Shown here: positions 18,443 to 31,993 of the stretch, piece by piece
Layout of the letters: each line of letters starts with the position of its first letter
Numbering within the stretch: the first letter of the stretch is position 1
Assembly: GCF_030463535.1 (NCBI RefSeq)
Contig: NC_132899.1
Span: forward strand, 18,251,490-18,315,489
Direction of reading: 5' to 3'
DNA: 64,000 nt
Source: Salminus brasiliensis
Taxonomy: Eukaryota > Chordata > Actinopteri > Characiformes > Bryconidae
The notes under the pieces: generated by a model
Database searches by the model: none
Told to the model about the DNA's origin: nothing
Seen by the model: the letters and a program-made list of their open reading frames with translations, nothing else
Translations under genes and position numbers: made by a program

Positions 18443-21400
18443 TCAGTCATTCTTAGACGCTCCCTTCAGGCTAGACTTTAGTTTCTTCTTCTCCTTTTGT
18501 CCCATGGCACGGTACACCTTCTTTCTCTCTTCCTTCTGCCTCCTCTGCTTCTCCTCCTCCTGCTTCTCCCTCTGCTTCAGGAATTCTTTGTGCTTTTCAC
18601 GTTGCTCCACATGGGCCTTCTTGTTCTTGTGGTTATAAACTGTGCTCAGCGCAGTGAGCAACGCCGCCACCTAGTGGACAGAGAAAGCATTACATACGAC
18701 TATAGATTACCTGTAAAGAGTCCTTTTAAAACCTCCAAAAACAAACAAACAAACAAAAACATAAACATGCAAGACAAATCGTGTGGGGCAAAGAACTCCG
18801 TACTGTAGCACTCATGCACTGAAATTGTTCATGAAAACAGAGGGACTTGAAATACAGGGAGATTTCAACTTGAGCAAAAGTAGGACAGTAGACAATTTCA
18901 GACACCTAAATTACTTAATCCAGGTTGGCTTCACAGGCAAGTGTAAATCGCTGGAGACCACAAATACTGACCCATACAAATGCCTACAGAATGCCAGTAT
19001 GTTTATTACTATTCCTTTTAAACCGGAATAGAAACCTCAATCATGTCTAAAACCCTCTGTGCATGCTGCAATTTAAACAGAGACCAGAAGTAAGCATCTG
19101 TGCTGCTACAACAAAAGACAATTTTGATGTGCGTCTACGGTGAAATACACTGAAAATATGTTGGCTTCCCACTATTTGAATGGCACACAAGGATGACAGG
19201 GCAAAACTAGGAAGAAAAAAAAAGCAGCAGCTGAAAATACTACACGCCCTGTTCCGTTTAAGAACAGGGATTGTTTGAGAGATTTCATGGGGATTGGTTC
19301 AGGAATTGGCCAGCAAGCTGTCTGCGCTATTTGCCAGGGACAAGGATTAAAGAAATGTGATATTTAGAAAGCCAGTGCTCTGCAGGCAGCCTCGGTGGAT
19401 TAACTTGAGTCTAATGATAGGTATTAGAACACGTTGGAAATGGCAGGAAAATAGTATTAAATTCAGTTAGTGATGCACAAAGCCTGTGTTCGGGACAGGA
19501 TACAGGGTCAGCCTCTGCTCCTCACCTTTCTCTCATGGGGTTCCCGGATTATAGCGGGTCTCTGGAGGTCACGAGGGGTTCTGCCCTTAGCCTCCTGGTT
19601 TTTAGGCTTGTTCTTGAAGGGCAGGGCCTTCTGCAGCTCTTTGGGGATGTGCAGTGGGTTGAAGTGTCGCGTCTGCCTCACCACTGGCTGTAGGGAACAA
19701 GGACAGAGCATATTTGGTCATGCCTTTCCTAATACTGACGGCTCAAACGGTTCAGACATCATTTTTACAAAAGGACTTACTCTGTAGAGGGAGTCATTGT
19801 TGGGTTGGTTTCTTATTCCCAAGTCGTGTTTGAGTTGTCCCACTGTCCTCATACCAGCCCATGTGTCTTTCTGACCAACCGGCATCAGTAGAGACGTCAC
19901 TGGGTTATACAGCTGAGGGACCGTCACAGGGTACCAGGAACGCAGGAATACAATATCTACACACGTGTACATTCTTTAGTTAGGTCCACAGTTTTAGCAA
20001 AAGGCCCAAATTCAGACGCATTAGTTATCCAGTCATGCGCAAACAAGTCACTGTGTCAGCAATAGTTATACAACAAGAGAGTTAAATAAAGAAACTTTTA
20101 TAGATAAATAAAACATTTTCTTTCAAGCGTGCCGACTTCTAATTACTGGAGACATTGAACAGTACTTTGCACTTTCATTTTTGGGAACCAAGAATCTGGA
20201 GGAGCCTAATAAACACTGTATTTGCAAGACCAAGGCTTCCACATATAAACACAAGGAAAATACAAAATAACAGACTGACTTAAAAGTCTGGTATCCTAAA
20301 ATCTCTTCCACACACATGATACAAATAGAAACAGTCATAAATGGATGTTTCCTTGTTTTTCTGGGAGAAAAACAATTAAAAACTAAACAAAAAAAAAACA
20401 CCCAACACCTGTGCCGCTGTGGCAGTTGCTCCATTGCTCAACAGTTTCTTTTTTCCCAGGAGCATGGTGGGAAATAAACAAAATTTAGCTGCAATCTTGC
20501 AAATCGTGATGCTGCAATACTCAGTTTTAGCAAAATCAGCTAGTGAGTGATGACAAATTGAGAGCCTGTCAGACTTTAGTCTTTTAAAAGTATTTTCAAA
20601 ATCTTTTTCAAAGTCTTCTAGCGTAAAGTACCAGACTAAGAGAGGTGAAAAGGGTTACTCACACTCACTTGATGAGTGTCTTGATATTTGACAGCGAGGT
20701 AGCTGGTGGTGTTCATGTTCATGGATTAAACTACAGCAAAGACCACACCCTCTCACTCACATGTTTATGTTCACACGTTGCTTGTAAAGCCATTTGTTGA
20801 AAGAAAAAAAAAAAACAGCAACTAAGAGAGGCTGGACTTGCCAGAATAGTGCATTTAAACATCTGGAGGCTTCTATGAAACTAGTACCACCCACTTGACC
20901 CACTCCACATTACACTTTATTGCAAATATAGCTCCCATGTCAGAATAAAAATTATTCATATTAATATTAGGATAAAAGGATTTTGAGCCTGAGGAGGTAA
21001 AATATGATTTTTGAAGGATGAACAGTTCTTTCATGTTGTGGATTAAAAATAAATAAATAAAGTGAAGTAATTCTTTAAATTACTATGTGGAAAGGGCACC
21101 AGTCTTGCAGAATGACTCACCTACTAACGTAAGACGTGTGGTGGAATGGCTTTGATGTGTATTAATGCACATTTGCCATATTTTGAGAATAATGAAAAGA
21201 TATAATGATGATGATAGGAAATCTTCCCAGCCCTACAATGAGTTATAGGTCTACAGTAAACACACAAAGCTGTAGAAGTGTGCTGATGCAGTTTTCCGTG
21301 TGCTCTGTTCCACAAAGAGTGGCATCACAAGTGGTAATAATTTCCCACCATTTTGGGCTGAATGGCTCTTCTGGGAGCCATTACTTCCACAAGCTATCCT

Positions 21401-24400
21401 GGTGACTTTGGAAGACAAATACCAGTCCCTATGGCACACCCTGAGACTTCCATGACACAGTTATATGCAGATCCTAAAAAAAAGGGCCCAGCAGTGAAAA
21501 ATATCAGCATGCGGATACCTAGCCTAACACAAAGTAGAACACAGCAATTCATTACGAGGCAGACAGTACTCACCACTCATGAGGACCCTGTCCTCGAATG
21601 TGGCACGGAAGGCCCCAGGCGGAGTGCGCAGAGCTTTTTTTATCTGGCCTTTGATCCCGCTGACCGTCCGGAGGGAGGCACCCTCGAACTTGGCGACCTC
21701 CAGCACTGTGTTAAACATTCCCTTTGGGAGAAAAGAAGACAAAGATAATTATATAAATAATATATATAAATATATAAATAATCAGGGCTTTAAAAAAAAG
21801 GGTCAACATTCATGTTAAGATCCTTCTTTTATTTTGCCCAAGATTTCAATTCTCAGTTTTTCATAAAACATCATCTGCAGGCCAGTGCATGTCATTAAGC
21901 TAGCTGTAGTAGAGGCAGCTGGGGTAGACCACATTTCTTGGCTGGTAAATCACTGTAACCTGTCTCATTGTGTAGAATCCTTTGAATGCTCATTTATCCC
22001 TCATGTATTGTAAATTTAGCAGAACAGCATACCTTCTTAACTTTCAATGGAAGTCGATAAAAATAAAATAATAATAATAAAAAAAACATATACAAACATA
22101 CATTCATCATGATATTTTTAAACTGACAGATTATTATTTATTTTTTTATTTATTTATTTTTTCCTTCTTTCTATTAAGGATGAAACAAAATGCAACATTC
22201 TGAACTTTCCACATTCAATCCTTTTGACAAGTCACGTGTTTATTATTAGTCTCCCATACATCATTTACTTCATGTTCAATCCTGGGTATAATGTAAAGAA
22301 ATGGCCATTTCGGTCACAGTATAATCAGCTAAAATAAAGATATTTAGCATTCTGAACCATCTCCATCTCCAGGTTTGTTATTGGTATTGCTGAAGATCAC
22401 TGAGCTAGAACAGCACTTATGTTCAAAGCTGTGGCTGTGCTTTTGAATACTGAGTTTGCAGAAAGAGTTTCCCCTAATAAATAACAAACTAGGAAACCAA
22501 AGACATGCTAGACAGAACATCACATCCTTCTCAAAATCATACTCAAGACAAACTAATCTACAGATTAGTCCTTTCTCAAAATCCTTCTACAGATTGATTT
22601 TGCTCAGATTAATAGAAGTTTGCCTGCCGCTGCACCACCTAACAAAACAAACCCAATCATTTGAGCATGAGTGCATACATAACATAAGCTCTTCCCCCTC
22701 TTTGTCCACTTCACTCATTCACGTTGGTTTCCATGCGAGGCCTTGGGAAGATGCCGAGGCATATAACCGGTGATGAGGTTTTCAAAGCAGATACGATGTT
22801 TGAAACTGGACTTATGTATTCATATGTATTAGAGCTGGGCAATATGATAATATTTTATTGTATCATGTACATGTATCACTATGCTTCTATGAGTGTATTG
22901 TGGGTAGAGTCAGTGCTTACAGAGCACTGATTATCTGCATGTTTCATTACAAAGAGTGTAATCAGTCTTATTTATTTAAATGGAGTGAAGCATATTTAAA
23001 GCACATAAAAATCACAGTACTCCGTATGGGAGAGTATTTGGATTGCAGGTTTTAAACATTTTTACTCTGTTAGAGCATTTGGTCAACATGAGGAAATATT
23101 GTGACAAATATTGTGATATTAAATTTTTCCATATTGCTCAGCTCAAATATGTATACTTCTGTTATGTCCTCATTCTCTATGAGCAGCACACCATTAAAAT
23201 GTACAAACACACTCCCACAAGTTCTTTTTCAAAACAAGAGTATTGCGTAAACAGTTCTGGTATAAAATCAGGATCTGTGCATTCACAGCCAAAAGACAGG
23301 AACTACTTTGCAAATGTTATAGCATGTTCATGACACTTCAGGGCACAGTCTTTAACATTTTCTGAGATAGAGAAGCATAAAGCGAAACAGATGAATTTGG
23401 CACTGCTTGACCCAACTTTTCCGCATGCACTAGTTATTTAACTTTTCTCCCCAATTTGGTCATAGCAATTTCTGACCTTCTGCCCAACAGTTTCTCCAAT
23501 TTAATAGGCCAAAGGCTAGCACATCTCCGCTGGTGCATATAAAACCTGCCACTGCATAAACTATGAGCCACACAGGATGAAAAGGCCAAGTTCTGGCCTC
23601 TCAACAGGCTGTAACAATACTATTCTATAATCAGAGAGGTGGACCAGAAGTGGGCCTGTGTCGTCGTCCCCCACCAAGAACATGCCTAATTACATCCTTA
23701 GAGAGCCTATGGTTACAGATGGCATTCCACTGTGCCTCAAACCCAAATCCCTGCTGTAGGACCTGCCTTTACACTGCTAAGCAGTGCTTTCGAGAAGATG
23801 CAATGCAGCTCGAGATGACTACTCCTTCAAGGCCAGAAAGCTGCTGACTTTTCAGGAACAGATTTTCACCACTCCGCTTTGAGCAGTGCTGCCACAGAAA
23901 TAGAAAACCAGCTGACTCTGCAGCAGCACCACCTACCTGGACAAAGCAGGTGTTCTTAAAAATCTTATAAGGGTATCCGATTAGCTTCAGTTTCTTTACA
24001 ACGGTCACGGATTTGTCCAAGTCCAGGACTACTCCGGTGGCTGCGATGCGAAAATTTGCCTGTGGGAAGCGAAAAGAAATGGATTCAGAGGACCAGACAA
24101 AGGGGGGTGGGAGAGGAAACCACAGCAGCTATCAAACTAGAATCCTGGATTGAACTGCTACTGTTACTTCTGTATTTTATCTACCTTAATATTAAAGCGC
24201 TTACCTGAGTCCCTGCAACTGTCTGAACAGCCAGGAAGCCTGTCCCCTGAGGTGTGATAGGCCCTGAGAGAGAGAGAGGGGATAGCAAAGGCGAGGGAGA
24301 GAGAGAAGGAGGAGAGAAATGCTGATGAGAGAAATATCAGTTAATTGGGCTGTGATCTGGGAATAGTTTACTGCAGTTAGGTTTCCATCAACTTCATGCC

Positions 24401-27400
24401 CGTTTGGCAAGTGATAAAGTCAAAATGTGTTGGCAGCTCATTTCCATCAAAATGACTTATAGGAATAAGCATGAAATCAGATTTAGAAGCAGAACCAAGC
24501 AGAGATGTACAAGAAATTGTGCCATTTCCTGGAAGAAAAAAAGCTGTTGCATAAGTTTGGCTTGATCAAAAAAAAGCTGCATTTCACAAGAATTTCAGGT
24601 ATAACAAATTATGCATACATTTGTTAGGCTTTGCTGACTTAAAATTCTATTTGTTCTGCTTCTTGTGTCACAAATGGATAAAATATACTCTCGCATGCAG
24701 GGTCTAAGGGATTAAACTTTCTCAATATGAACTCACGCTTCCCTTCTTCCCTTTTAATAACTATATTTGTCATAATTACCATCTATTTCATAGGTCCTAC
24801 AATAGAGCCATGTGGAACTCCACAAGACATGCTAAACCAAACAGCTATCAAATAATAAGCATCAAATAGTCATCACAACAGTTTCAGCTTTAGGATTTAT
24901 GACTGAATAATAAACCCAGGCTTATAATCCTTAGGTCGCTTCATTTACACTGTCATTTCTAAAAACAATTAAATGAAGGAAATCATAAGTTAAGGAGTTT
25001 CTCATAATGCAAATTATCAGGCATCTGCTGATATGAATATATTTTATAATCATAGAATATTAATATTATAATATTATAACAACTACCTAACTTTATTACA
25101 GTGTGTGATATAAAGTAGAGATTGGATCAGGGCCGATCCAGGCATCTGGCTATTTGAATAGATTGGGTATTATATATGTTAATCACAGTTATTTTACACA
25201 AGCAGTCGCCAGACAACAACAGATATCAGGCCAGGGTGTGTACAACCACACACACAGAGTGATCTGACTGCAGTTTTAAAACAACTGGGAGCTGAATGGT
25301 AAGGGAGGCAAGTCAGACTGGATCAAACAGATCCTGATAGCTCTTCAACAACAGTTGAAGTAACAGTAACAATCTTCATTCATTACTGGAGTTCTCATTT
25401 TTTATACCTTCCCTCTAGATTAGAGGCCCCACAAACAATGCTCCTGGATTTCCTCCGCCTTGTACATTTAGTTTCCTCTGCTTTGCCACACACACTTTAA
25501 CACAATAACTGCTTGTTACCAAGTTAATTAGTTGTGTAAGTTGCTGGAAGAAGGGAAGGCACCAAAACATACTGGACGCTAGAATTCCTAAAATGGAAAG
25601 AACAGCACTGTCAGCTGTGAAACTGCTCAGGCCAACATCACGTTACAACAATCGCACAAGCCTCAAATAAAGCATGGGATCAAAGTGACACTGTAGTAGA
25701 GCGGTGCCCAGTCCAATCCACAAACAGCCAATGTAGCTGTAGGCTTTCATGGAAAACAAGCTAGATGAGGTGTGCTCCTACTTTACTGGAATTGGACACG
25801 CCTAGTTTATTTTGTTAGTTTCCTGTAGGAGAAGCAAATGGTGAAAATTCTTAGATATAGTACAGAATGTATGCGTATTTACAATTTTACAATAATTTGG
25901 ACTAAAGTAGACTGCATCAGTAAAATAACAGGGGTAGACATTTGTTGCAGTAACAAGATCCCTCGCATGGTAACCTGCATTTTCTGTCTGCATAGTGATC
26001 CTCACCCCAGATAGAAGCACCACAGTGCATGTGTTCAGGAGTGTATTTAAGCAGGCGGTGGCGGCCGTTGTGGTCCTCAATATGGTAGAGGGGGATGGTC
26101 TGAAAACGTCTCCAGCCCAGAGACAGGATGAGGGGATCCCGGGTTTTTAGGATACGATTATACCAGCGATGTTTCTTCAAACGCATCTGTTGCCACACAG
26201 AAGGAGAAGAAACAGTCAAAGACGGCCTGTATGAAAGAATTTCCCATGTAGGCTATGTACGTTTCAGCAGCAGAGCAAATTTTCCGTTACAGGACTATTC
26301 AGCCAATGTTCTTCATCTTGACAAAGTGACATAAATGTACTGCTTCAGGGTATTTAAGAGCAGTGCAGGTAAGAAGAACAGAGTTGTTTGGCTGTCTGGT
26401 TATGAAGCTTACCTGCAGATAGCCTATATTGCCTTCACTGGCTCCCAAAGCACCAAGGATGATGGGATAGTGAGGATCAAAGTTTGTGACAAATTCACAC
26501 GGCAGGGCAGGAATCTCCAGACGCACATACATGCCAGGCCTGAATCCTTCGTACTGAACCCGAGCCTCATCATCCAGGTCTTCAAATTCTGCCCTGTTCA
26601 GCTGTAGGAACAGAGAAAGAAGGCTTCTTACAATCTTTGAGACACACTTAACTGTTAAGAAGTTTGTAATCAGTCTGCAGAAGTGTATAAACGGATGCCA
26701 ACATGCTAGTGTAGTGTGTAACTTCACAAGTTTTACGCAGTTAGTAGTCAGCTAGTGTTTACAGATATATAGTGTAAAGGTACCACAGCACCTGAGTGAA
26801 CTGAACTTTTTTTAACATTTACATTCATGCTTATTCCAAGCTAAGTTATTATTAGCCAACAGAGCTAGCAGTGCTAGTTTCCTGACACTGTTGGCAGGGA
26901 AACAACCTCTCTCTAAACATCAACAAGACCAAAGAGCTGAAAATGGACTTTAGGATGACTTTAGGAGTTCATACCCCTATCTCACAATGTAATGGGACAA
27001 CTGTGGAGAGGTTCAGCAGCTTCAAGTTCCTTGGTGTTTATATCACAGGGGAACTTTCATGGTCAAAACACACCACAAGGGTGGCAAAGGAGGCACAACA
27101 GTGCCTCCTCTACCTCAGAGGTCTGAGGAGGCTTGGCATGAATCCCTGCATCCACACCTGCACTGTGGAGGGCATTCTGACTGGCTGTATGGTGGCAATG
27201 TCAGAAACTATCCTCCCAATTCCAAGGCACCGTACAAGCAAAATGACATTAAAGCGGTCAATGTAAGCTGAAGTTGATAAACAATGTTCCTTTAAGACCT
27301 GGCAACATCAAAGAGAAATGTTAGTCATGTGACTTCTGACCTCAGCTTGTTTCTGCATCTCTTCCTTGAGATCATCAAAGTATGTAGCATCAGCATCATC

Positions 27401-29859
27401 ATATTCTGCATCAAATCTCTCCTTCAGTCTCTTCTTTTTCTCCAGACGCTTTTTCTTCTTAGCTTCATCATCATCAACCTTCACTACGAGAGCTTCTTCT
27501 TCCTCATTTTCTTCATTGCTGCCATCATCATCATCATCATGTTCCCCCTGTATATGAGGAAAATACAAACAGATTGAAATAAAACATGCAAGACAAGATG
27601 AGGACCAATGTAAGAGGGTGAGACCGGTTTAAGAGTCTGATTAATCAAAACTTCACCTCAGCTTCTTCTCCCCTTGCTTTGTGAACCTCACCGGTCTCCA
27701 AGTCTTCAAAGTCTCCATAAATCTCATCTAAATTTAGAAAACAAACAAATAGCCAGTTAGGCTGACTTAGAAACAAACAAACAAACAAAGGGGCTAATAC
27801 TGTAATACTTACCATCCTCCTTAAGTAGAGTAGCAGCGTCTTTGTCTCCCTCCCATTTCCCAGTAACAAAGCAATCTCTTATGGAGGCCAGCATCTGGAA
27901 ACACATTGCTATTATTGCACACCCACACATATAGGACGTCATGAACACCAACATGATTCTAAAATCTTTCTTTCTTCACACTGAAGTAAACACCAGAGCT
28001 TAATGAGGACTGTACATTAGTCACGTTGCTCACCTCCTCATTGTCCCAGTCATGGCTGGCGTCTGGCTGGAAGCGTGAGCAGTCTGCAGCATCTGCTCGA
28101 AGTTTCTTACTCTTCTCAGGTCGAGTAACTCTGAACAGACCACCCAGCTCCTCTTCCTCGTTGTCTGCATCCTCTTCCTCCTCCACCACTGAGAAAAGAA
28201 ACACATCTATTAACTATCTATAAGACTTTCGATAAGACATTTTAACCCACTGTGGAGCTAAATAAAATTATCTGGAGTGGCATTTATTTTGAAGATGGTC
28301 ACTAAATCTTAAGGTTTAGAGCGTGACAAATAATCCTCTGAATAGAAAATCCCAGTTCATTTAACTTATTGTTAAACTCACAAATTGTTAGCTGTGCAAT
28401 TTAGAATAATTTAATTTGCAGTTAATAGTAATATTCCAAGTTAAATGTGAGAAATAATTCCATACATTTCAGCAGTACTTTGCCATTGCCATTACTTTGC
28501 TTTGATATTATAAATATAAACCTTGACACTGGCCTACAAAGCCAAAAATGGAACAGCCCCCTCATACTTGTCTGCGACGGTCAGAACCCGTTCTGTACCA
28601 AGAGCCCTTCGACCCACCATCCCTTAAGATGCAGAGATGATAAGCATCCGGCCTTCTTGTTGTCCTGGCACCCAAGTGGTAGAACAAATGTCCCATGGGT
28701 GTCCATGTTTAAGGACTATTTGGGTCCTTAAACACTCTTCCAAGAGTACTTAAATCAGCGCTCGTCTTTTAAGGCTAGGTATGCATACTGACTTTTGGTT
28801 TTGGCAGCGTCTAGCTTGAGGCATCTTTTGGACTCTTCCTACATTTTTCTGAGTAAACCGCAAAGCATTTTTGTAAGTCGCTCTGCATAAGAGCATCTGC
28901 TAAATGCCTTAAATGTAAACGTAGATGTTGATACATCACAATGAGTGGCAGCTAGTCTTCAGCTCCATATGTTCTCGCAATTGGCTCTCACCTGTGCCAT
29001 ATACAAGCTTGCGCAGGTTAGGGGCAGCACGTTGTCGTTTCAGAAAGGCTTCTGTTGCCTTTTGGGCCAGATTGTCCTTCCACTGTAGTGCTCCTATGAA
29101 GAAGACATAAAAAGAGGCAGAAAAAATTAAATTAAAAATGCACTGAAGTGCGTATGTAGAACAGACCATAGAAATATACAGCATCGGCAATAACATGAAG
29201 CCAGGGGAAATGTATCAAACCCAAGAACACCACTTGATATGGATCAATTAAAATATTAATTGAATAAAATATTCTCTTTATGTCTGAGCCCCTTTGCAAG
29301 TGTCTGACGATGAAAAGCCTTTGTCAAGGGAAATTAACTCCGGCTCAGGGAGAATGACTCACCTGCAGCTCCCAGCTCCGCTTCCTCTTCCTCAGCATCC
29401 ATCTCCTCATCTTCGTCGTCTTGTTCTTTCTTTGGCTTTGCAGTCTTTTTTCCAGATGTTTTAACATTTACCTGGTCTTCCATCTCTGAGTCATCTTCAT
29501 CTTCCTCATCATCTTCATCCACCCCCTCATTGTCATCATCATCATCACAATCAACATCCTCCTCAGAGCAGTGTCCAGAGTCTGGAGGTGCTGAAGCTTT
29601 CCTATCCTTCTTTTCCTCTTCCTCCATCTCCTCATCTTCCTCATCATCTTCCTCTTCTTCATCCTCATCTGACTCCTCTTCTTCAGCTTCTTCCTCGTCC
29701 TCACTCTTCTCCAGCTCGTCCTCACTGTCTGCAAATGCAGGCATCTCCACCACTGCCTTGCTCTCCTTTTCATTCTCCTCCAGCTTCTGTCTCTTTGTAG
29801 GGGGTGCTGTCTCCTTTGATTTCTTCTTCTCCCCCCCTACCTCCTTCTTGTCCTCCACC

Positions 29860-29894
<35 letters not shown>

Positions 29895-31959
29895 CTCCTC
29901 TTCCTGTTCTTCTTCACTCTCCATCTCTTCATCATCCTCTTCATCTAATTCCTCTTCGTCACTTCCTTCACTATTGCCATCCTCCTCCTCTTCAGTGAAG
30001 ACAGCTTTCCTCCGCTCTCTCTGAGTCTCAGGGTCCCACACTCGACTCTCCACAGGGCCCCGCTTTCCACTGTGGAAAGACAAGAGCTCAGAACACCCAA
30101 TAAACGGAGAACACAAACCATGTAAATCTAAAACCATAAAAAAAACGGCACACTGTGCCTTGTATAATATCTTAAAGGTACATTTCTAATTGCTGATCAT
30201 TTAAACTAGCGACACAACGACACAACTGCACAATGCTGCGTAAAACTACACACACCTGGATTAGCATCACAGAATATAATGTTTACTTCTGTAGGGATAT
30301 GCATGCAGTAAAATGAAAACATTTTAGCTGTAGAAATGTTTTATTTAAGTCCCTAAATGTTATACTCTTCTTGAGTTAAATCTGAACATCTGTCGGATGC
30401 CAATCATTTTGAAAGCTTGTAGTACTCAGTGACAAGTATTTGCAAGGCATTCTCAGACATAGCCATCAAACACAAACATCTTCATAGGTCTACATTGCTA
30501 ATGTTTAGAATCCTACATAAGCCAACTTTCCAACTAGCTGTCGAACGAAATTAAATGATAAAAATATGCAAGAGTTTCCATCACATCCGTAAAAGTGAAT
30601 AACTCTCTAGATTACATCTGAGAGAAAAAAGGGCAGAGTTTAGAGAAAAATCTTTAATACTGAGCAGATTCTCATTCCGCTTTCACTGCATGGCTATATT
30701 TTACGCAGCAAGAGACAAAACGCACTGGCAATTATAATGACTCAGGAAATGTCCATTATTCGACTACAGATTCTTTATGTCTGTTTATGGTCTAATATCA
30801 CCACTGTTTTCTTTACTTGCCAGGAACTCTGTGGCTCAACTAATGGCAAATTGATTTTATTTAGTACTACATGAACAAAAAGGTACTAGGAAACACACAA
30901 GAGCTTTTATGACATCTCATAAATATGGAGTTGGTCTCCCCTTTGCAGCTTTAACAGCTTTCATTCTTCTGGGAAGGCTTTCTACATGATTTTGGAGTTC
31001 TCCCACTATCCCAAATAGCAGAGAGGACCTGGCTTGCAAGCTCTGTTCTAGTTCATCCGAAATTAATGGGGTTGAGGTCAGGGATCTGTGTAGGCCAGTC
31101 AAGTTCTTCTACGCCAAACTTACCCAACCATGCATTTATGGACCCTGCTTTGCACAGGCATGCTGGAACAGAAAAGGGCCTTCCCCAAACTGTTTTTACA
31201 AATTTGGAAGCATACACTTGTTCAAAATGTCTTGGCATGCTGAAGCATTAGGCTTTCCCTTCACTGGTCTGAAGTCAGCAGTTTTGGTGACTTCTACACC
31301 ATTTGCCTCAGCACTTGGCAACCCAGGTCTGTAACTTTACATGGTCTGCCACTTTGTGGCTGAGTTGCTGTTGTTCCTAAATGTTTCCACTTCGCAATAA
31401 TACCCTGGGAGTCCTGACTAGTGAGTGGAAATTGGAAATTAGTAAATATTTTTGATGAATTCTGGACATAAAGAGGATACACTACAGTAGGTGAAACCCT
31501 TGTGCCCATTTACTTGCAGATCACCACTATGAAATAACCATTTGTCACCAATCTCATCTACCATGTTCTGGAATCTCACCTGTTGTCCTGAACTTCTTCT
31601 GGAGTCAGAGCAGCCGATCCCGTGAACAGCGAGACTTTGCTAGCAGCCATCTTTGCATCTAATGTGGTGTGTGTGCCCATGAGGGATTGCACCAGTTCAG
31701 CAGTGGGACGCACCTCCTCCTGTCATAGAAAGTCAGATGTACCTCTTCAGACTAAGTATTTACAACCTGTGTCTGAATACACACCGCCATGTCTCTTGAG
31801 GAATGTTTGGAGGTTCTCCGATTTGAAACTGGAGGAACCTCTTACGAAACCTCAAGAAAAGGTTTTTAGAAGAAAAAGGTTCCTTGAGAACCTCACAAAA
31901 TTTCTTACGTGTCTTAGACTTTTAACAGTGTGCTCCGATATGACACCATTTTAGTGTCC

Positions 31960-31993
<34 letters not shown>

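Noticed and set aside
29530-30024. Long Ser-rich plus-strand frame
   Set aside because: It is the complement of the GAG/GAA/GAT triplets of the bms1 acidic exon, with no independent coding signal.
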